From assembly GCA_000961655.1 (NCBI GenBank), contig LADR01000010.1, positions 1 to 64,000 of the forward strand: 64,000 nt of DNA. Reading direction: 5' to 3'. A model generated the notes under the pieces. That model saw nothing but the letters and a program-made list of their open reading frames with translations. It made no database searches and was not told where the DNA came from. Numbering within the stretch: position 1 is the stretch's first letter; the number at the start of each line of letters is the position of its first letter. This stretch comes from Desulfatitalea sp. BRH_c12 (GTDB taxonomy: Bacteria > Desulfobacterota > Desulfobacteria > Desulfobacterales > Desulfosarcinaceae). Positions 25,922 through 34,324 of this stretch are shown here, piece after piece. The translations under genes and the position numbers were made by a program.

Positions 25922-27454
25922 TCAGACCGGATCCTCGGAAATAGAAACATCCAGACGCACGAACTGCGGCCCGGGCATTTTCAGGACAACCGTGCGGCAA
26001 TGATTTTCGCTGTCGAAGACAATCAGCCCGTCTTTTAAAAAGGCATCGAAAAGAACATGGCCGGGCTTGCCATCGATATATATGCGCCATTGATTGTCCA
26101 GGCATCCGGCATAGGCCACATGCGTGCCTTGTGGGCTGAAAAAGGGGAATGTGACCGCATCGTAGCGTCCCAGCGCCTGTCCGTCGACCACCATGGCCAT
26201 CTGCTTGCCATCGATGGCCACATATGCCAAGCGGCCGCCGGCGGGACTGAAGACCGGGCGCCGCAGGCCTTCATGGCGTCCGGGGTGGGCCTTGCCGTTC
26301 TGTACGATAAACCATTTGCCGCTATGATTGGCGCGATAGGCCACCTGTTTCGAATCGGCACTGAAGACCGGCATTCCCACGCTGTCGTAGATCGCTTCCA
26401 TGCGGCTGTCCACGACCATGCGGCCGCCCTCTTTGCTCTGGGCCATGTAGGCGAAACGGAGACTGTCCGGACTGAAGAGATAGACGCCCAAACGGACGAA
26501 AGCCGGACCCTGGCTGCCATTGACGATCATATGCCAGTCATCGCCTTTGTTGAGGGCGTAAAGCAGGCGCCGGCTGTCGGGGCTGAACAACAGCATGCCC
26601 ACCGTATCGCCGCCCATCAGTTCCCGGCCGTCGAGCACGGGCAGCCACTGCTCCCCCTTGCGGGCCAAGTAGATCAACTGTTTCGAATCCGGGCTGAATG
26701 TCAACTGGGCCACCGCGTTATAAGGTTGACCCGGCTGGCCGCCGCGCACCACTCGGTAGCGGCCATCGCTTTGCAGGGCATACGCCAGGTGGCTGGAATC
26801 AGGGCTGAACACAATGCTGCTGACGGTGCCGCCCGCACCCGTTGCATGGCCATCCACCACCAGTTGGCCATCTGGGCCGTTCAAGGCCCCGTAAGCCAAC
26901 CGTCGGCCGTTCGGACTGAACAGGGGACCGCTGTTTCGGACAACGACATCGAAAAGGGGACCCGCTGTGCCATCCACGACCACCGCTTGTTTTTCGCCCA
27001 TGCCGACCCGGTAGCTCCAGCGGGCGCCGTCCGGGCTGAACGCGAATGCATCGATACCGTCATAAATGGCTTCCGGCCGGCCATCGATGAAAGCCTGCGC
27101 CTTTTTGGCGCCTTGATAAGCGACGTACGCCCAGTGCCGCCGACCACTGCCGATCAGCGGCGTGCCCTTGGCCACCGCTTCAAAAGGCCCATGGCGGCGA
27201 TCGTCCATCACGGCAAACATGCCATTCGAATTCTTGAGCGCATAAGCGATGTGGCCCTGGTCGTCGCTGACCGTGAGGGAAACCGGGTAGAAAGTCTCTT
27301 CGACTGCAATGCGACTCAAAAGTGCCGTGCTTTCCGTGAATGCCGGCGCCGCGGGAACAGGCTGGTCCCCTGCCCTTGCCGCAGCAGCGAACAACGACGA
27401 TGCCACAGCGATGCCAATCATAACGACATAGACAAAGACTCTTGAAGCGCTCAT
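25922..27454 (-). CDS. Exported WD40/TolB-like beta-propeller protein (Fil-operon member)
   Basis: 510 residues with a signal peptide (about 1-28, ending AAAARA). The rest is a run of at least eight repeats of about 45 residues with the core FSPDSxxLAYxA, e.g. VFSPDSSHLAYALQ, TFSPDSKQLIYLAR, LFSPDSRRLLYALN and VFSADSKQVAYRAN. Each is followed by a V(V/I)(D/N)G strand. This predicts a periplasmic or surface-exposed beta-propeller. The start overlaps the stop of the FadL-type gene by four bases (ATGA), so it is the last tightly coupled gene of the surface operon. Fil-type loci elsewhere are recalled to include a repeat protein of this sort. No catalytic residues are evident. Confidence 0.75.
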   Translation of the reverse strand: MSASRVFVYVVMIGIAVASSLFAAAARAGDQPVPAAPAFTESTALLSRIAVEETFYPVSLTVSDDQGHIAYALKNSNGMFAVMDDRRHGPFEAVAKGTPLIGSGRRHWAYVAYQGAKKAQAFIDGRPEAIYDGIDAFAFSPDGARWSYRVGMGEKQAVVVDGTAGPLFDVVVRNSGPLFSPNGRRLAYGALNGPDGQLVVDGHATGAGGTVSSIVFSPDSSHLAYALQSDGRYRVVRGGQPGQPYNAVAQLTFSPDSKQLIYLARKGEQWLPVLDGRELMGGDTVGMLLFSPDSRRLLYALNKGDDWHMIVNGSQGPAFVRLGVYLFSPDSLRFAYMAQSKEGGRMVVDSRMEAIYDSVGMPVFSADSKQVAYRANHSGKWFIVQNGKAHPGRHEGLRRPVFSPAGGRLAYVAIDGKQMAMVVDGQALGRYDAVTFPFFSPQGTHVAYAGCLDNQWRIYIDGKPGHVLFDAFLKDGLIVFDSENHCRTVVLKMPGPQFVRLDVSISEDPV

Positions 27455-29523
27455 TCAGGCTCCTTTGAAGAAGACCCGGCCGGTTCATCGTCCGGAGTAA
27501 AGGAGACGATCTGCGCTTCCGACAGATCGTGCTCGGATTGAAACAGCCACGCCAGGTCTTCTCCGGCAAAATCTCCCAGCAACAGCGCATACCCTTGCCC
27601 GGTCGCGTGCACCCGGATGTCGAATCCCTGTATGCGGTAAAAGTCGCCGGCCAGCACGGCCCGCGCCATGCTTTCAAATACGGCCAATTGCAACGTATAG
27701 CGCACGTCGGGAGCGGATGGCGGCGAGGCAGCCCGCGTTTGCGGCAGCGCCGGCATCGGCTCCGCCGCAGCCGGTGCGGAAAGTTGGGGTCTGGCGGCGC
27801 CGCTGGTGTGTTTGGCGCCCGCGCTGAACGGATTGAGCAGTGACAGGGTGTCATGCAGCATCGCCGACATCACCTCCAAGGGCATGGTGACCTTGAAAGA
27901 TCCCATATAGGTTTCTGTTTTCTGCCGGTAGATCAGACCGGCGTAGGGATTGTAAACCGGCTTGAATGGATCGGTGGAATTGAGCAAATCGCTCCCGTTG
28001 GCGCCGACGACGTAAGCGTCGTTGACCAGGTAGGCGAATCCAAGGTCGAGTTGGAGCCCGTTTTCGAACGTCAGGCTGCATCCCCCGCCGTAGCTGTCCA
28101 GGTCCGGAAGGGAGTAGATATTGTCGAAATGGGCCGGCGATACCGAGGTTGGCCGGCGCTCATAGCCGAGAAACACCGTCAGCCAGTCCGTGAAGCGATA
28201 CTGCAGGCCCACGCTCCAATGCCAGGTATCCTTGAATTCACGCGGCAGCACCAGGCTGCGATTGCCGCCGGTATAGCCCAGCACCTTGACCAACTGCAGC
28301 AGCTGAATATCCTGGTCGAAGACAAAGCGATCCTCCTTGAGGGTCGACCAGTCGGCCCAATGCACATCGGCCAGCAGGCTCAACCGCTCGAAAGGTTTCA
28401 CTTTGATACCGGCCTGCACGCGCTGGGGCAGGTTGTATTCGGCCGAGACCGTGCCGCTTTGGGAGGGCGTGGCGTCGAACGGCAGATTCAGCATGCCGGA
28501 AATGGTCAGCAGCGTCGGAGAAGAGCCGAACCATTCGATCATGTTTTGAAATTGGTCCGTGTAATCGATCTGGTAGCGGCCGGTCAACTGGGCCTTGATC
28601 GCGCTTTGGTAGACCAGGCCCAATGAGAACCAGCCCTCCGGCCGCCACAGCAGGCCGATATTGTAATTGGGCGAAAAATCGTCGCGGGTCGCCAGTTCCA
28701 GGCTGGCCAGATGATCGTAAGGCCCCAACCCGCCGCCGAACCAGGGTGGCGGGAAAGTCAATTCCGATAATACCGGGATTTCAAGATCTTCGGTGGCATC
28801 GCCGAGCACGCGCGTCAAGGTTACCAGATCGTTGGGCGAGCGCATATCCAGGCCGACACCGACCGCGGTCTGCCCCACCCCTACCGTCATTCCCAAGGAC
28901 AGGGTATCGGTCAACTGGTAGCTGACCGACGGCGCCATATAGACAAAATGCTGGGCATAAGCATGCCGGGCGCCGTAGCGCACCGGATCGAGGGCATCGT
29001 CGTGCGCGAATCCCACCGCAAAAGGCGTGTAGTTTCCCAAGGCGAAGGTCCAGCGCGATTTGGGTTTCCGGTAGGACATCCCCAGGACCGGTGACACCAG
29101 AAAATCCATCTCGCCATTCACGATCGGGACATACATCTGCCCGCTGGTGTTGGTTCCCTCGGTGCCGGCCAGGGGGTCGTTGTTGTATCCGCCCAGGAAA
29201 CCCTCGAAATCAGGATCCGCATCATACCGGGAGCTGATTTTAACAATCGGAATGGTCGCCCCCGTGGTGACATATTTCCCTTCGGGCATCAAGGTCAGTC
29301 CGGCCGGGTTGTAGTGGATAGCCAATATTCCCGGCGGATCGGCCGTGACTGTATTGCACAGTGCGATGGCTTTGGCGTCGATGGCCATTTGTTCGATAAA
29401 AGTGGCCTGGGCCACCCACGGCATGCTCCCCAAGCAGACCAGCGGTAAGAGCAATCGAAACCAAAACCACTGCAGGCAGGCAAGTGGCCGGGGGTCGCTG
29501 CGCGTAGGATGCGGATAGGCCAT
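27451..29523 (-). CDS. FadL/OmpP1-type outer-membrane protein with C-terminal SPOR-like domain
   Basis: With the ATG at 29523 the product has 690 residues and a signal peptide ending AQA. The mature N-terminus continues FIEQMAIDAKAIALCNTV and then PGILAIHYNPAGL, the FadL/TodX hatch signature (NPAGL). A long beta-barrel follows to about residue 580. Unusually, about 100 residues are added: a Pro/Ala-rich linker, then YTLQLAVFESMARAVLAGDF...YALLLGDF, which looks like a SPOR peptidoglycan-binding fold. It starts two bases after the stop of the preceding gene. An in-frame ATG at 29583 would overlap that gene by 59 bp and lacks a ribosome site. Role in a surface assembly system is inferred. Confidence 0.78.
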   Translation of the reverse strand: MAYPHPTRSDPRPLACLQWFWFRLLLPLVCLGSMPWVAQATFIEQMAIDAKAIALCNTVTADPPGILAIHYNPAGLTLMPEGKYVTTGATIPIVKISSRYDADPDFEGFLGGYNNDPLAGTEGTNTSGQMYVPIVNGEMDFLVSPVLGMSYRKPKSRWTFALGNYTPFAVGFAHDDALDPVRYGARHAYAQHFVYMAPSVSYQLTDTLSLGMTVGVGQTAVGVGLDMRSPNDLVTLTRVLGDATEDLEIPVLSELTFPPPWFGGGLGPYDHLASLELATRDDFSPNYNIGLLWRPEGWFSLGLVYQSAIKAQLTGRYQIDYTDQFQNMIEWFGSSPTLLTISGMLNLPFDATPSQSGTVSAEYNLPQRVQAGIKVKPFERLSLLADVHWADWSTLKEDRFVFDQDIQLLQLVKVLGYTGGNRSLVLPREFKDTWHWSVGLQYRFTDWLTVFLGYERRPTSVSPAHFDNIYSLPDLDSYGGGCSLTFENGLQLDLGFAYLVNDAYVVGANGSDLLNSTDPFKPVYNPYAGLIYRQKTETYMGSFKVTMPLEVMSAMLHDTLSLLNPFSAGAKHTSGAARPQLSAPAAAEPMPALPQTRAASPPSAPDVRYTLQLAVFESMARAVLAGDFYRIQGFDIRVHATGQGYALLLGDFAGEDLAWLFQSEHDLSEAQIVSFTPDDEPAGSSSKEPE

Positions 29524-29524
29524 G

Positions 29525-30943
29525 TCAGTCGCCAAGAGCGAACCGTACCGGAATCCGTACGGAGAAGCTGAAATCCGGGTCATCGCTGGTCAGACCGATT
29601 TCGGTCCGCAGATACACTGAAAACCGCGGCGAAAGCCGTAAACCGGCGCCGATATTGAAACTGGATGTCACCCAGCTGTTGCTTTCCACGTCTCCGCCGT
29701 CCTGGAAAAGGTAGCGGCTTTCCAAGTGGTAGGTATAGTTGTAGGAGAGATTAAGCGATACCTTGTGCGAAAACGCAAACGCCATACCCATGCTCAGGCC
29801 CATGCTGTCGCCGGGTTCGACCTCATCAAGGATCCGGCCGTCCGCTTGGCGTTGATTCGGACTGGAGGTCTTGAAGCCATGCGTGTAATTCAGGCTGCCG
29901 AAGAGCACCACCGGGTCCACCGTCTTGGAGAGGGTCAATCCGCCGCCCATTGCGTAATAGCCGTTGCCCGTGGCAAGCTCTTGTTCGGGGTCTATTTTAT
30001 AGGGGCTGCGGCCGGTGGGAAAACTGCCGTTCAGCAGAAAAATGACTGTCGGCCAGGCAGCCGCCGCCTTAAAGGGCTGGTATTGCAGGCCCAGCGACAT
30101 GTCCCCCAGATCGGTCACATCGCGGTCGTCGTCCACACTGCGTTTATCATACTTGTAGATGAACGGCAGGGTGCCGTTCAGACTCAGGTTGTTCAGCAGG
30201 CCATACTCTGCGAACAGCGTGTTGGCGAAGATATGGTTGCCACGTCGCTCCACGGCCAGGCGGTTGCCCCCGGAGTTGCGCAGATCCAGCAATACATCCG
30301 CGGAGAAGTAGCTGTATTCCAATCCGTATTCGAATCCCAGGGTATTGCTCGGAATCAGGCTGTACTCCTGTCCGGCGGCGGTCAGTACTTCGGTTTCTTT
30401 TTCACTCTGTTCTTCTTCTGAGATTTTCAGGATTTTGCGCGCTTCGGACTCTTTTTCCAGATCCTCCATTTTCTTCTGCAAGGCCAGGATCTGCTGCTTC
30501 AGAACGTCCAGCTCGGACCCCGCTACGGAAGATACGTTTGCGGAAGTATTTGCTTCGATGGGCGGGGCCGCAGCGCTGCGCGGCACGTCGGACAGCGGGA
30601 CGATGCTCTCCTGGCGGGTCACGAAGGCCGGAAGATTTTCCGTGCGCTTGAATTCGGAAAGGGCTTGGCGGGCCTGGGCCGCCGTGGCATAATCGGCGAC
30701 GCGTACGGCGTACCAGGGCACGCCATGACTGTCGTAGCCTTTGTGGAGGTAAGGACGGTAGCCTTTCTGCTCAAGATTAGCGCATTTGAGGTCGGCCTCC
30801 GTCGGCGATGCAAAAGGCACCAGTTGCACGGAATAGGCCGGTGCGGCCCCGGCGGATGGATCGAATTCCGTCTGCTCGGCCAGGGCCGGTGAGTAGAATA
30901 TCATGGTGGCGACGAATAGCACGACGAACAGGGCAAAGCGCAT
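29525..30943 (-). CDS. SPOR domain-coiled coil-outer-membrane barrel protein (FilC-like)
   Basis: 472 residues in four parts. First is a signal peptide (1-22, ending ALA). Second is a SPOR-like domain at about 36-110 (YSVQLVPFASPTEADLKCAN; PWYAVRVADYATAAQARQAL). Third is a Glu/Lys-rich coiled coil at about 140-180 (DVLKQQILALQKKMEDLEKE). Fourth is a beta-barrel from about 195 with alternating hydrophobic strands and TGxSPY, resembling phenol-degradation MetA-like transporters. It probably spans the outer membrane and touches peptidoglycan. A leader stem-loop and AGGA precede the ATG. It sits between the C39 peptidase and the FadL-type gene, matching the gene content recalled for Fil systems. 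Confidence 0.75.
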   Translation of the reverse strand: MRFALFVVLFVATMIFYSPALAEQTEFDPSAGAAPAYSVQLVPFASPTEADLKCANLEQKGYRPYLHKGYDSHGVPWYAVRVADYATAAQARQALSEFKRTENLPAFVTRQESIVPLSDVPRSAAAPPIEANTSANVSSVAGSELDVLKQQILALQKKMEDLEKESEARKILKISEEEQSEKETEVLTAAGQEYSLIPSNTLGFEYGLEYSYFSADVLLDLRNSGGNRLAVERRGNHIFANTLFAEYGLLNNLSLNGTLPFIYKYDKRSVDDDRDVTDLGDMSLGLQYQPFKAAAAWPTVIFLLNGSFPTGRSPYKIDPEQELATGNGYYAMGGGLTLSKTVDPVVLFGSLNYTHGFKTSSPNQRQADGRILDEVEPGDSMGLSMGMAFAFSHKVSLNLSYNYTYHLESRYLFQDGGDVESNSWVTSSFNIGAGLRLSPRFSVYLRTEIGLTSDDPDFSFSVRIPVRFALGD

Positions 30944-30962
30944 CTGGGCTGGTTCTCCTAAG

Positions 30963-30975
30963 CCGGCTGTGCCGG
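30963..30975 (-). promoter_or_regulatory. CCGGC-N3-GCCGG stem-loop before the SPOR-barrel gene
   Basis: On the minus strand: CCGGC ACA GCCGG, then CTT and AGGAGA, then the ATG at 30943. It lies inside the surface operon, in the 87-bp gap after the C39 peptidase gene. Confidence 0.6.
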
Positions 30976-31030
30976 AGAATGTGGAAAGTGATAAAGACAG
31001 GTGACTTCCAAGCGTTGAGCGCGAGCGCCA

Positions 31031-31831
31031 TCATGGCGCCTGCGGCGGTGGATCGGGAATCTGTACGGCGCGGAACCCGTCAAAGCGTTTGCTTTGATGG
31101 GCATTGCCGGGAAAAGTTTTGTCCATCTCCCACTCAGGCGCCTGCAGCCAGTCGCCAAAACGGGGGAAAAGCGAATCGCGCGCGGCATCTTCGTCGATGA
31201 AACGCATATCCGCGTCCGTCAAGCGCAATGCACTCAGCGTGGCACCCCCGTTGCGCTGCGACACCATGAAAATGGCATTGCCATACCAGTTGGCCGCGAA
31301 CTCGGCCAGCGGATAGCTGACGTTGCCCCACCAAGGGTCGGCGACAAACACATGGCCGCGGGTGATGCCTTTGAAGACCACAAAATGGCGGTAGTCGAAA
31401 ACCGTGACCGGCAGAATACACGGCGCCGCCAACGTCTGCAGATCGGCCAGGGTGGCCTTGTAGCCCGTTCCTGTATAGCCCAGCACTTCCACGAACTTTT
31501 TCATGTCCAGCAAGGAAAATGCGCGCCGACGGGCAATGGCCTCCTTGTCGCCGTAGCGCAGCAACCCGGCGATCACCTGCCGCTCGCTGAATTCTTCGCC
31601 GATATGGTAGTTCAGCAAGGTGGCCAGGGCGGCCGAGCCGCAGCTGTAATCGAAGTTCTGCTTGACCACGCCTTCCTGCTGGATCTGGGATGCGGGAATG
31701 ACGGAGGTGTGTATCCTGGCCGGTCCTCCCTGTGCGGGAACCACGTCCAAGGCCCCTTCGGGAGGCTCGCTGAGCTGATAAAAACCGCCCAGCAGACCGA
31801 CCATGATGCAAAAAAATGCGACGATATGCAT
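31031..31831 (-). CDS. C39-family cysteine peptidase (FilB-like)
   Basis: 266 residues with a hydrophobic N-terminal segment (signal peptide or anchor, MHIVAFFCIMVGLLGGF), so it acts in the periplasm. The peptidase C39 fold is complete: Q58 and C64 in KQNFDYSCGSAALATLL, H149 in FDYRHFVVFKGI, and D165 in FVADPWWGN. It is a stand-alone protease, not the N-terminal domain of a bacteriocin ABC exporter. Its neighbours are secreted FilA-like proteins carrying a conserved ITG.G motif, so cleavage of those proteins is a reasonable guess. NCBI names 'pilus system C39 family peptidase FilB' for such proteins, recalled from memory. Confidence 0.82.
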   Translation of the reverse strand: MHIVAFFCIMVGLLGGFYQLSEPPEGALDVVPAQGGPARIHTSVIPASQIQQEGVVKQNFDYSCGSAALATLLNYHIGEEFSERQVIAGLLRYGDKEAIARRRAFSLLDMKKFVEVLGYTGTGYKATLADLQTLAAPCILPVTVFDYRHFVVFKGITRGHVFVADPWWGNVSYPLAEFAANWYGNAIFMVSQRNGGATLSALRLTDADMRFIDEDAARDSLFPRFGDWLQAPEWEMDKTFPGNAHQSKRFDGFRAVQIPDPPPQAP

Positions 31832-31908
31832 GACAGTAGTTCCGTTTCAGTTTGTGCGGATTCACCAGGAATCGGGCCAGGTCTCCCTGACCGCCCGCCG
31901 GTGCGGTC

Positions 31909-32805
31909 CTAAGGAACGAAGCGCACCGACAATCGGTGCACCTTTATGCCATCAATGGCCAGGGGGCCGAAATCGGTGCCCGCCCAAGCCAGGTTTTCCA
32001 CGCGGATCGCGCCTGCCATGGGCAGGTTCAGGTGAATCGCCACCCAACCATCGGCGTCTTGGCCCACATCCATGGTTGCCGGATGGCCCGCTGCCATGTC
32101 GCCGATCCGGAACAGGCCATCCATGCGCCAGGCCGAAGGGTCTTGGGGTGCGCCGCTGTCCTGCGCACCAAAATGGATGCCGTTCAGGGCGCAATGTTCC
32201 GCGTTCGTGTTATAGGTCAGGCGCAGTGTATCGATGTCGATCCGGGCCCCGTATTCGATATCGATGCCGCTGTCGTGGGCGCCCAGCAGCCAGTAAAATG
32301 AAGGCCGCTGAATGACGCCGATGTCCAGGCTGCCCAGATCCTGGCCGCAAAAGCGCAAAAACTCGGCATGCAGGTGCGCCGCCTGCAGCCAATCCATCGC
32401 CTTCAGCGCCACCACCGCCTTGCCGTAGACGGACAGAGCCGGATCGTCATAGGTCATCACATCAATTGTCAGCGGCATGGCCAGCCCGTCGCCATCCACA
32501 TCCACCCCCCCGGTGCTGAAACCGGCTGGCCGGCCGGCACCGTTGGAAAGCGTCAGCCCCTCCAGGGTCAGCGCGTTGCCCGTGTCGCTGTCGACGTAAG
32601 TAAAAGCGGCCGTGTGCATGAAAACCGCCGCATCCTGCACCCCTATGCTCAGGCCGCCGCTGCCGCTGATGCGCGCCAGTTCGTCGCCGGCCAGCACCTG
32701 CAGATCGGCCGCGCAGTCGCCGGCCGGCAGCAGCCAGAGGGCCGCGCACCACAGGCACCCTAAAAGGCAGGTAAATATAGGGTTCACGGGTTGTGCTTCT
32801 TTCAT
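31909..32805 (-). CDS. FilA-like (DUF6160-type) secreted protein, paralogue 3
   Basis: 298 residues with a signal peptide (hydrophobic FTCLLGCLWCAALWLLPAG, cleavage near residue 33). Directly after it comes the motif LQVLAGDELARISGSGGLSI, which aligns with the post-signal motif of the two genes upstream. The next part, FMHTAAFTYVDSDTG...LTLEGLTLSNG, predicts short alternating beta strands and resembles DUF6160/FilA proteins. The rest is rich in Asp, Gly and Ala. The function is unknown; structural subunit of a surface fibre is an inference from the family name. The distances to its neighbours (109 and 77 bp) fit one operon. Confidence 0.65.
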   Translation of the reverse strand: MKEAQPVNPIFTCLLGCLWCAALWLLPAGDCAADLQVLAGDELARISGSGGLSIGVQDAAVFMHTAAFTYVDSDTGNALTLEGLTLSNGAGRPAGFSTGGVDVDGDGLAMPLTIDVMTYDDPALSVYGKAVVALKAMDWLQAAHLHAEFLRFCGQDLGSLDIGVIQRPSFYWLLGAHDSGIDIEYGARIDIDTLRLTYNTNAEHCALNGIHFGAQDSGAPQDPSAWRMDGLFRIGDMAAGHPATMDVGQDADGWVAIHLNLPMAGAIRVENLAWAGTDFGPLAIDGIKVHRLSVRFVP

Positions 32806-32914
32806 TTAGCAAGGACTTGGGCATATCTTCTGAGTGGCGGCTCCGGGGACCGAGTGGGGAGCCCGGTCGACCGGAGCACGATGGCATGCACTCAACGCGT
32901 CACGTGTTGCGCGA

Positions 32915-33601
32915 TCAATGCGGCGCGATTTCGATTGCGCCGTCCAGCACGGCCATGGTCATATTGCCGATGGAAATTCTGCCGTATGATGCGCCGGAAT
33001 TGTAAGCGGCGACGCCGGTGACGGCGTCGACGGAATCCACGGTCACATCAAAGCTCAGCGCACTCTGGAAGATTTCAACGGTGGGCAGGCCGATGCGTAC
33101 GCCGGCCACGTTGGTCGAATCTGGTGCGGTAGTCATATATTGGGCATTGTTTGTGAGACCTGCAGTCAGAACCGGCATGGTACCCACGTCGATGGTCAAT
33201 GCTTTCGCAATGAAAATAGTGTCCGCGCCGGCTGGTGTGGCCGTATTTTTGTAGTTAAACGCTACACCCGTAGGATCCGTTACAGCATAGGTGCCCTGAA
33301 TATCGCGGCCCGGGCTGACAAACGGGGTACCATCCACACCAGTCGCTTCGGTGAGGGCGTTGACATGGACCATCATATAGAGATTGCTGACGCTGACCGT
33401 ACCGGCGGTACCGTCCACACCGTCGTCGTCCGTATAGCTCAGGTATCCAATATTCTGATACAACTTCACATCGTCGATGGCGATGCTCACGCCGGCCTGG
33501 CCGGTGATGCCGCCCATGTCGTCCTCGCTGAGTGTCTGCAAGGCCAAAGCATTTAACGGAAGCAGCATGATCAGGCTTAATACCAAAGCAAATTTCTTCA
33601 T
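32915..33601 (-). CDS. FilA-like (DUF6160-type) secreted protein, paralogue 2
   Basis: 228 residues from the ATG at 33601, preceded by GGGAGA. A clear signal peptide (KKFALVLSLIMLLPLNALA) is followed by LQTLSEDDMGGITGQAGVSI, the motif shared by all three paralogues. The mature part is Thr/Ala/Val/Asp-rich with almost no Cys, Lys or Trp, like an extracellular beta-rich fibre or adhesin subunit (YLSYTDDDGVDG, TVSVSNLYM). The composition differs from the barrel proteins downstream. DUF6160 members are annotated elsewhere as FilA of a putative pilus system; experimental evidence of function is not known to me. Confidence 0.72.
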   Translation of the reverse strand: MKKFALVLSLIMLLPLNALALQTLSEDDMGGITGQAGVSIAIDDVKLYQNIGYLSYTDDDGVDGTAGTVSVSNLYMMVHVNALTEATGVDGTPFVSPGRDIQGTYAVTDPTGVAFNYKNTATPAGADTIFIAKALTIDVGTMPVLTAGLTNNAQYMTTAPDSTNVAGVRIGLPTVEIFQSALSFDVTVDSVDAVTGVAAYNSGASYGRISIGNMTMAVLDGAIEIAPH

Positions 33602-33706
33602 TTTCGAATCTCCCATTTAAAATAAATTGTTGTTGTCGATCAGCCGACCACCGCGGTCGACCGCAGTTGCCCCATCATTGCCCCCAATCACCCCCTTTCG
33701 CGTGTG

Positions 33707-34324
33707 TTACGGGTTCACCGTAGATGTCGTCCCTTCGCCAAAGCGCACCCAGATCCCCTGCTGGTCCCCTTCGAGCTGCAAGGACACCGCCAGCTCCGAA
33801 TTGTTGAACACGAAGGTCTGGGTTCCCGTAACGGCTCGCTGGTCGTCCGGAGCACCATTGACACCGATTTTGCTGAGGCTTTCAAAGTTGGCCCGCAAAT
33901 CGCCAGACACTTCTCTGAATCCGAAGAACACACCGGTGAGCCTGCGATTGGCCGAATCGGCCAGATTTTCGAAGGTGGCCTCAATATACAGACCGTTCAA
34001 AGACATGTCCTGAGTGGGCGTTCCGAACTGCACATCGGTCCAGTTCTGATCCCACCCGGCACCGCTGCCCTTGTCCCAATACCCCATTTTCAAGCTTGCG
34101 ATTTCGGTGTAGGTATTGGCCAGGATGTTGAAATCGGCACGCACCGTGTTTCCGTCGATGGCAAAGCGGGAGAAGCCGGACCCTGTGATTTCCGACATTT
34201 GCAGTTCGGACATTTCCCTCAGATCCGCCGATAGCGGCAGGGGGTGCCCTGCGATCAGCAAAGCGCCCAGCACCAGGCCCCTCAGGGCGCACCCCAACCA
34301 CTCACCATAACGTGTACTTTTCAT
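33707..34324 (-). CDS. FilA-like secreted protein, paralogue 1 (first gene of the operon)
   Basis: 205 residues from the ATG at 34324, which has AGGAGG four bases ahead, the best ribosome site of the operon. The signal peptide (GLVLGALLIAGHPLPLSA) is followed by DLREMSELQMSEITGSGFSR, equivalent to the motif in the two following genes. The mature region contains many short polar strands (LNGLYIEATFENLADSANRR; TFVFNNSELAVSLQL). It is more divergent than paralogue 2, so assignment to the same family rests on the motif, size, export signal and position. It is divergent from the TetR gene across 605 bp. Confidence 0.6.
   Translation of the reverse strand: MKSTRYGEWLGCALRGLVLGALLIAGHPLPLSADLREMSELQMSEITGSGFSRFAIDGNTVRADFNILANTYTEIASLKMGYWDKGSGAGWDQNWTDVQFGTPTQDMSLNGLYIEATFENLADSANRRLTGVFFGFREVSGDLRANFESLSKIGVNGAPDDQRAVTGTQTFVFNNSELAVSLQLEGDQQGIWVRFGEGTTSTVNP

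Noticed and set aside
26057-27445. 462-codon open frame on the plus strand.
   Set aside because: It mirrors the repeats of the beta-propeller gene on the other strand; no signal, motif or ribosome site supports it.
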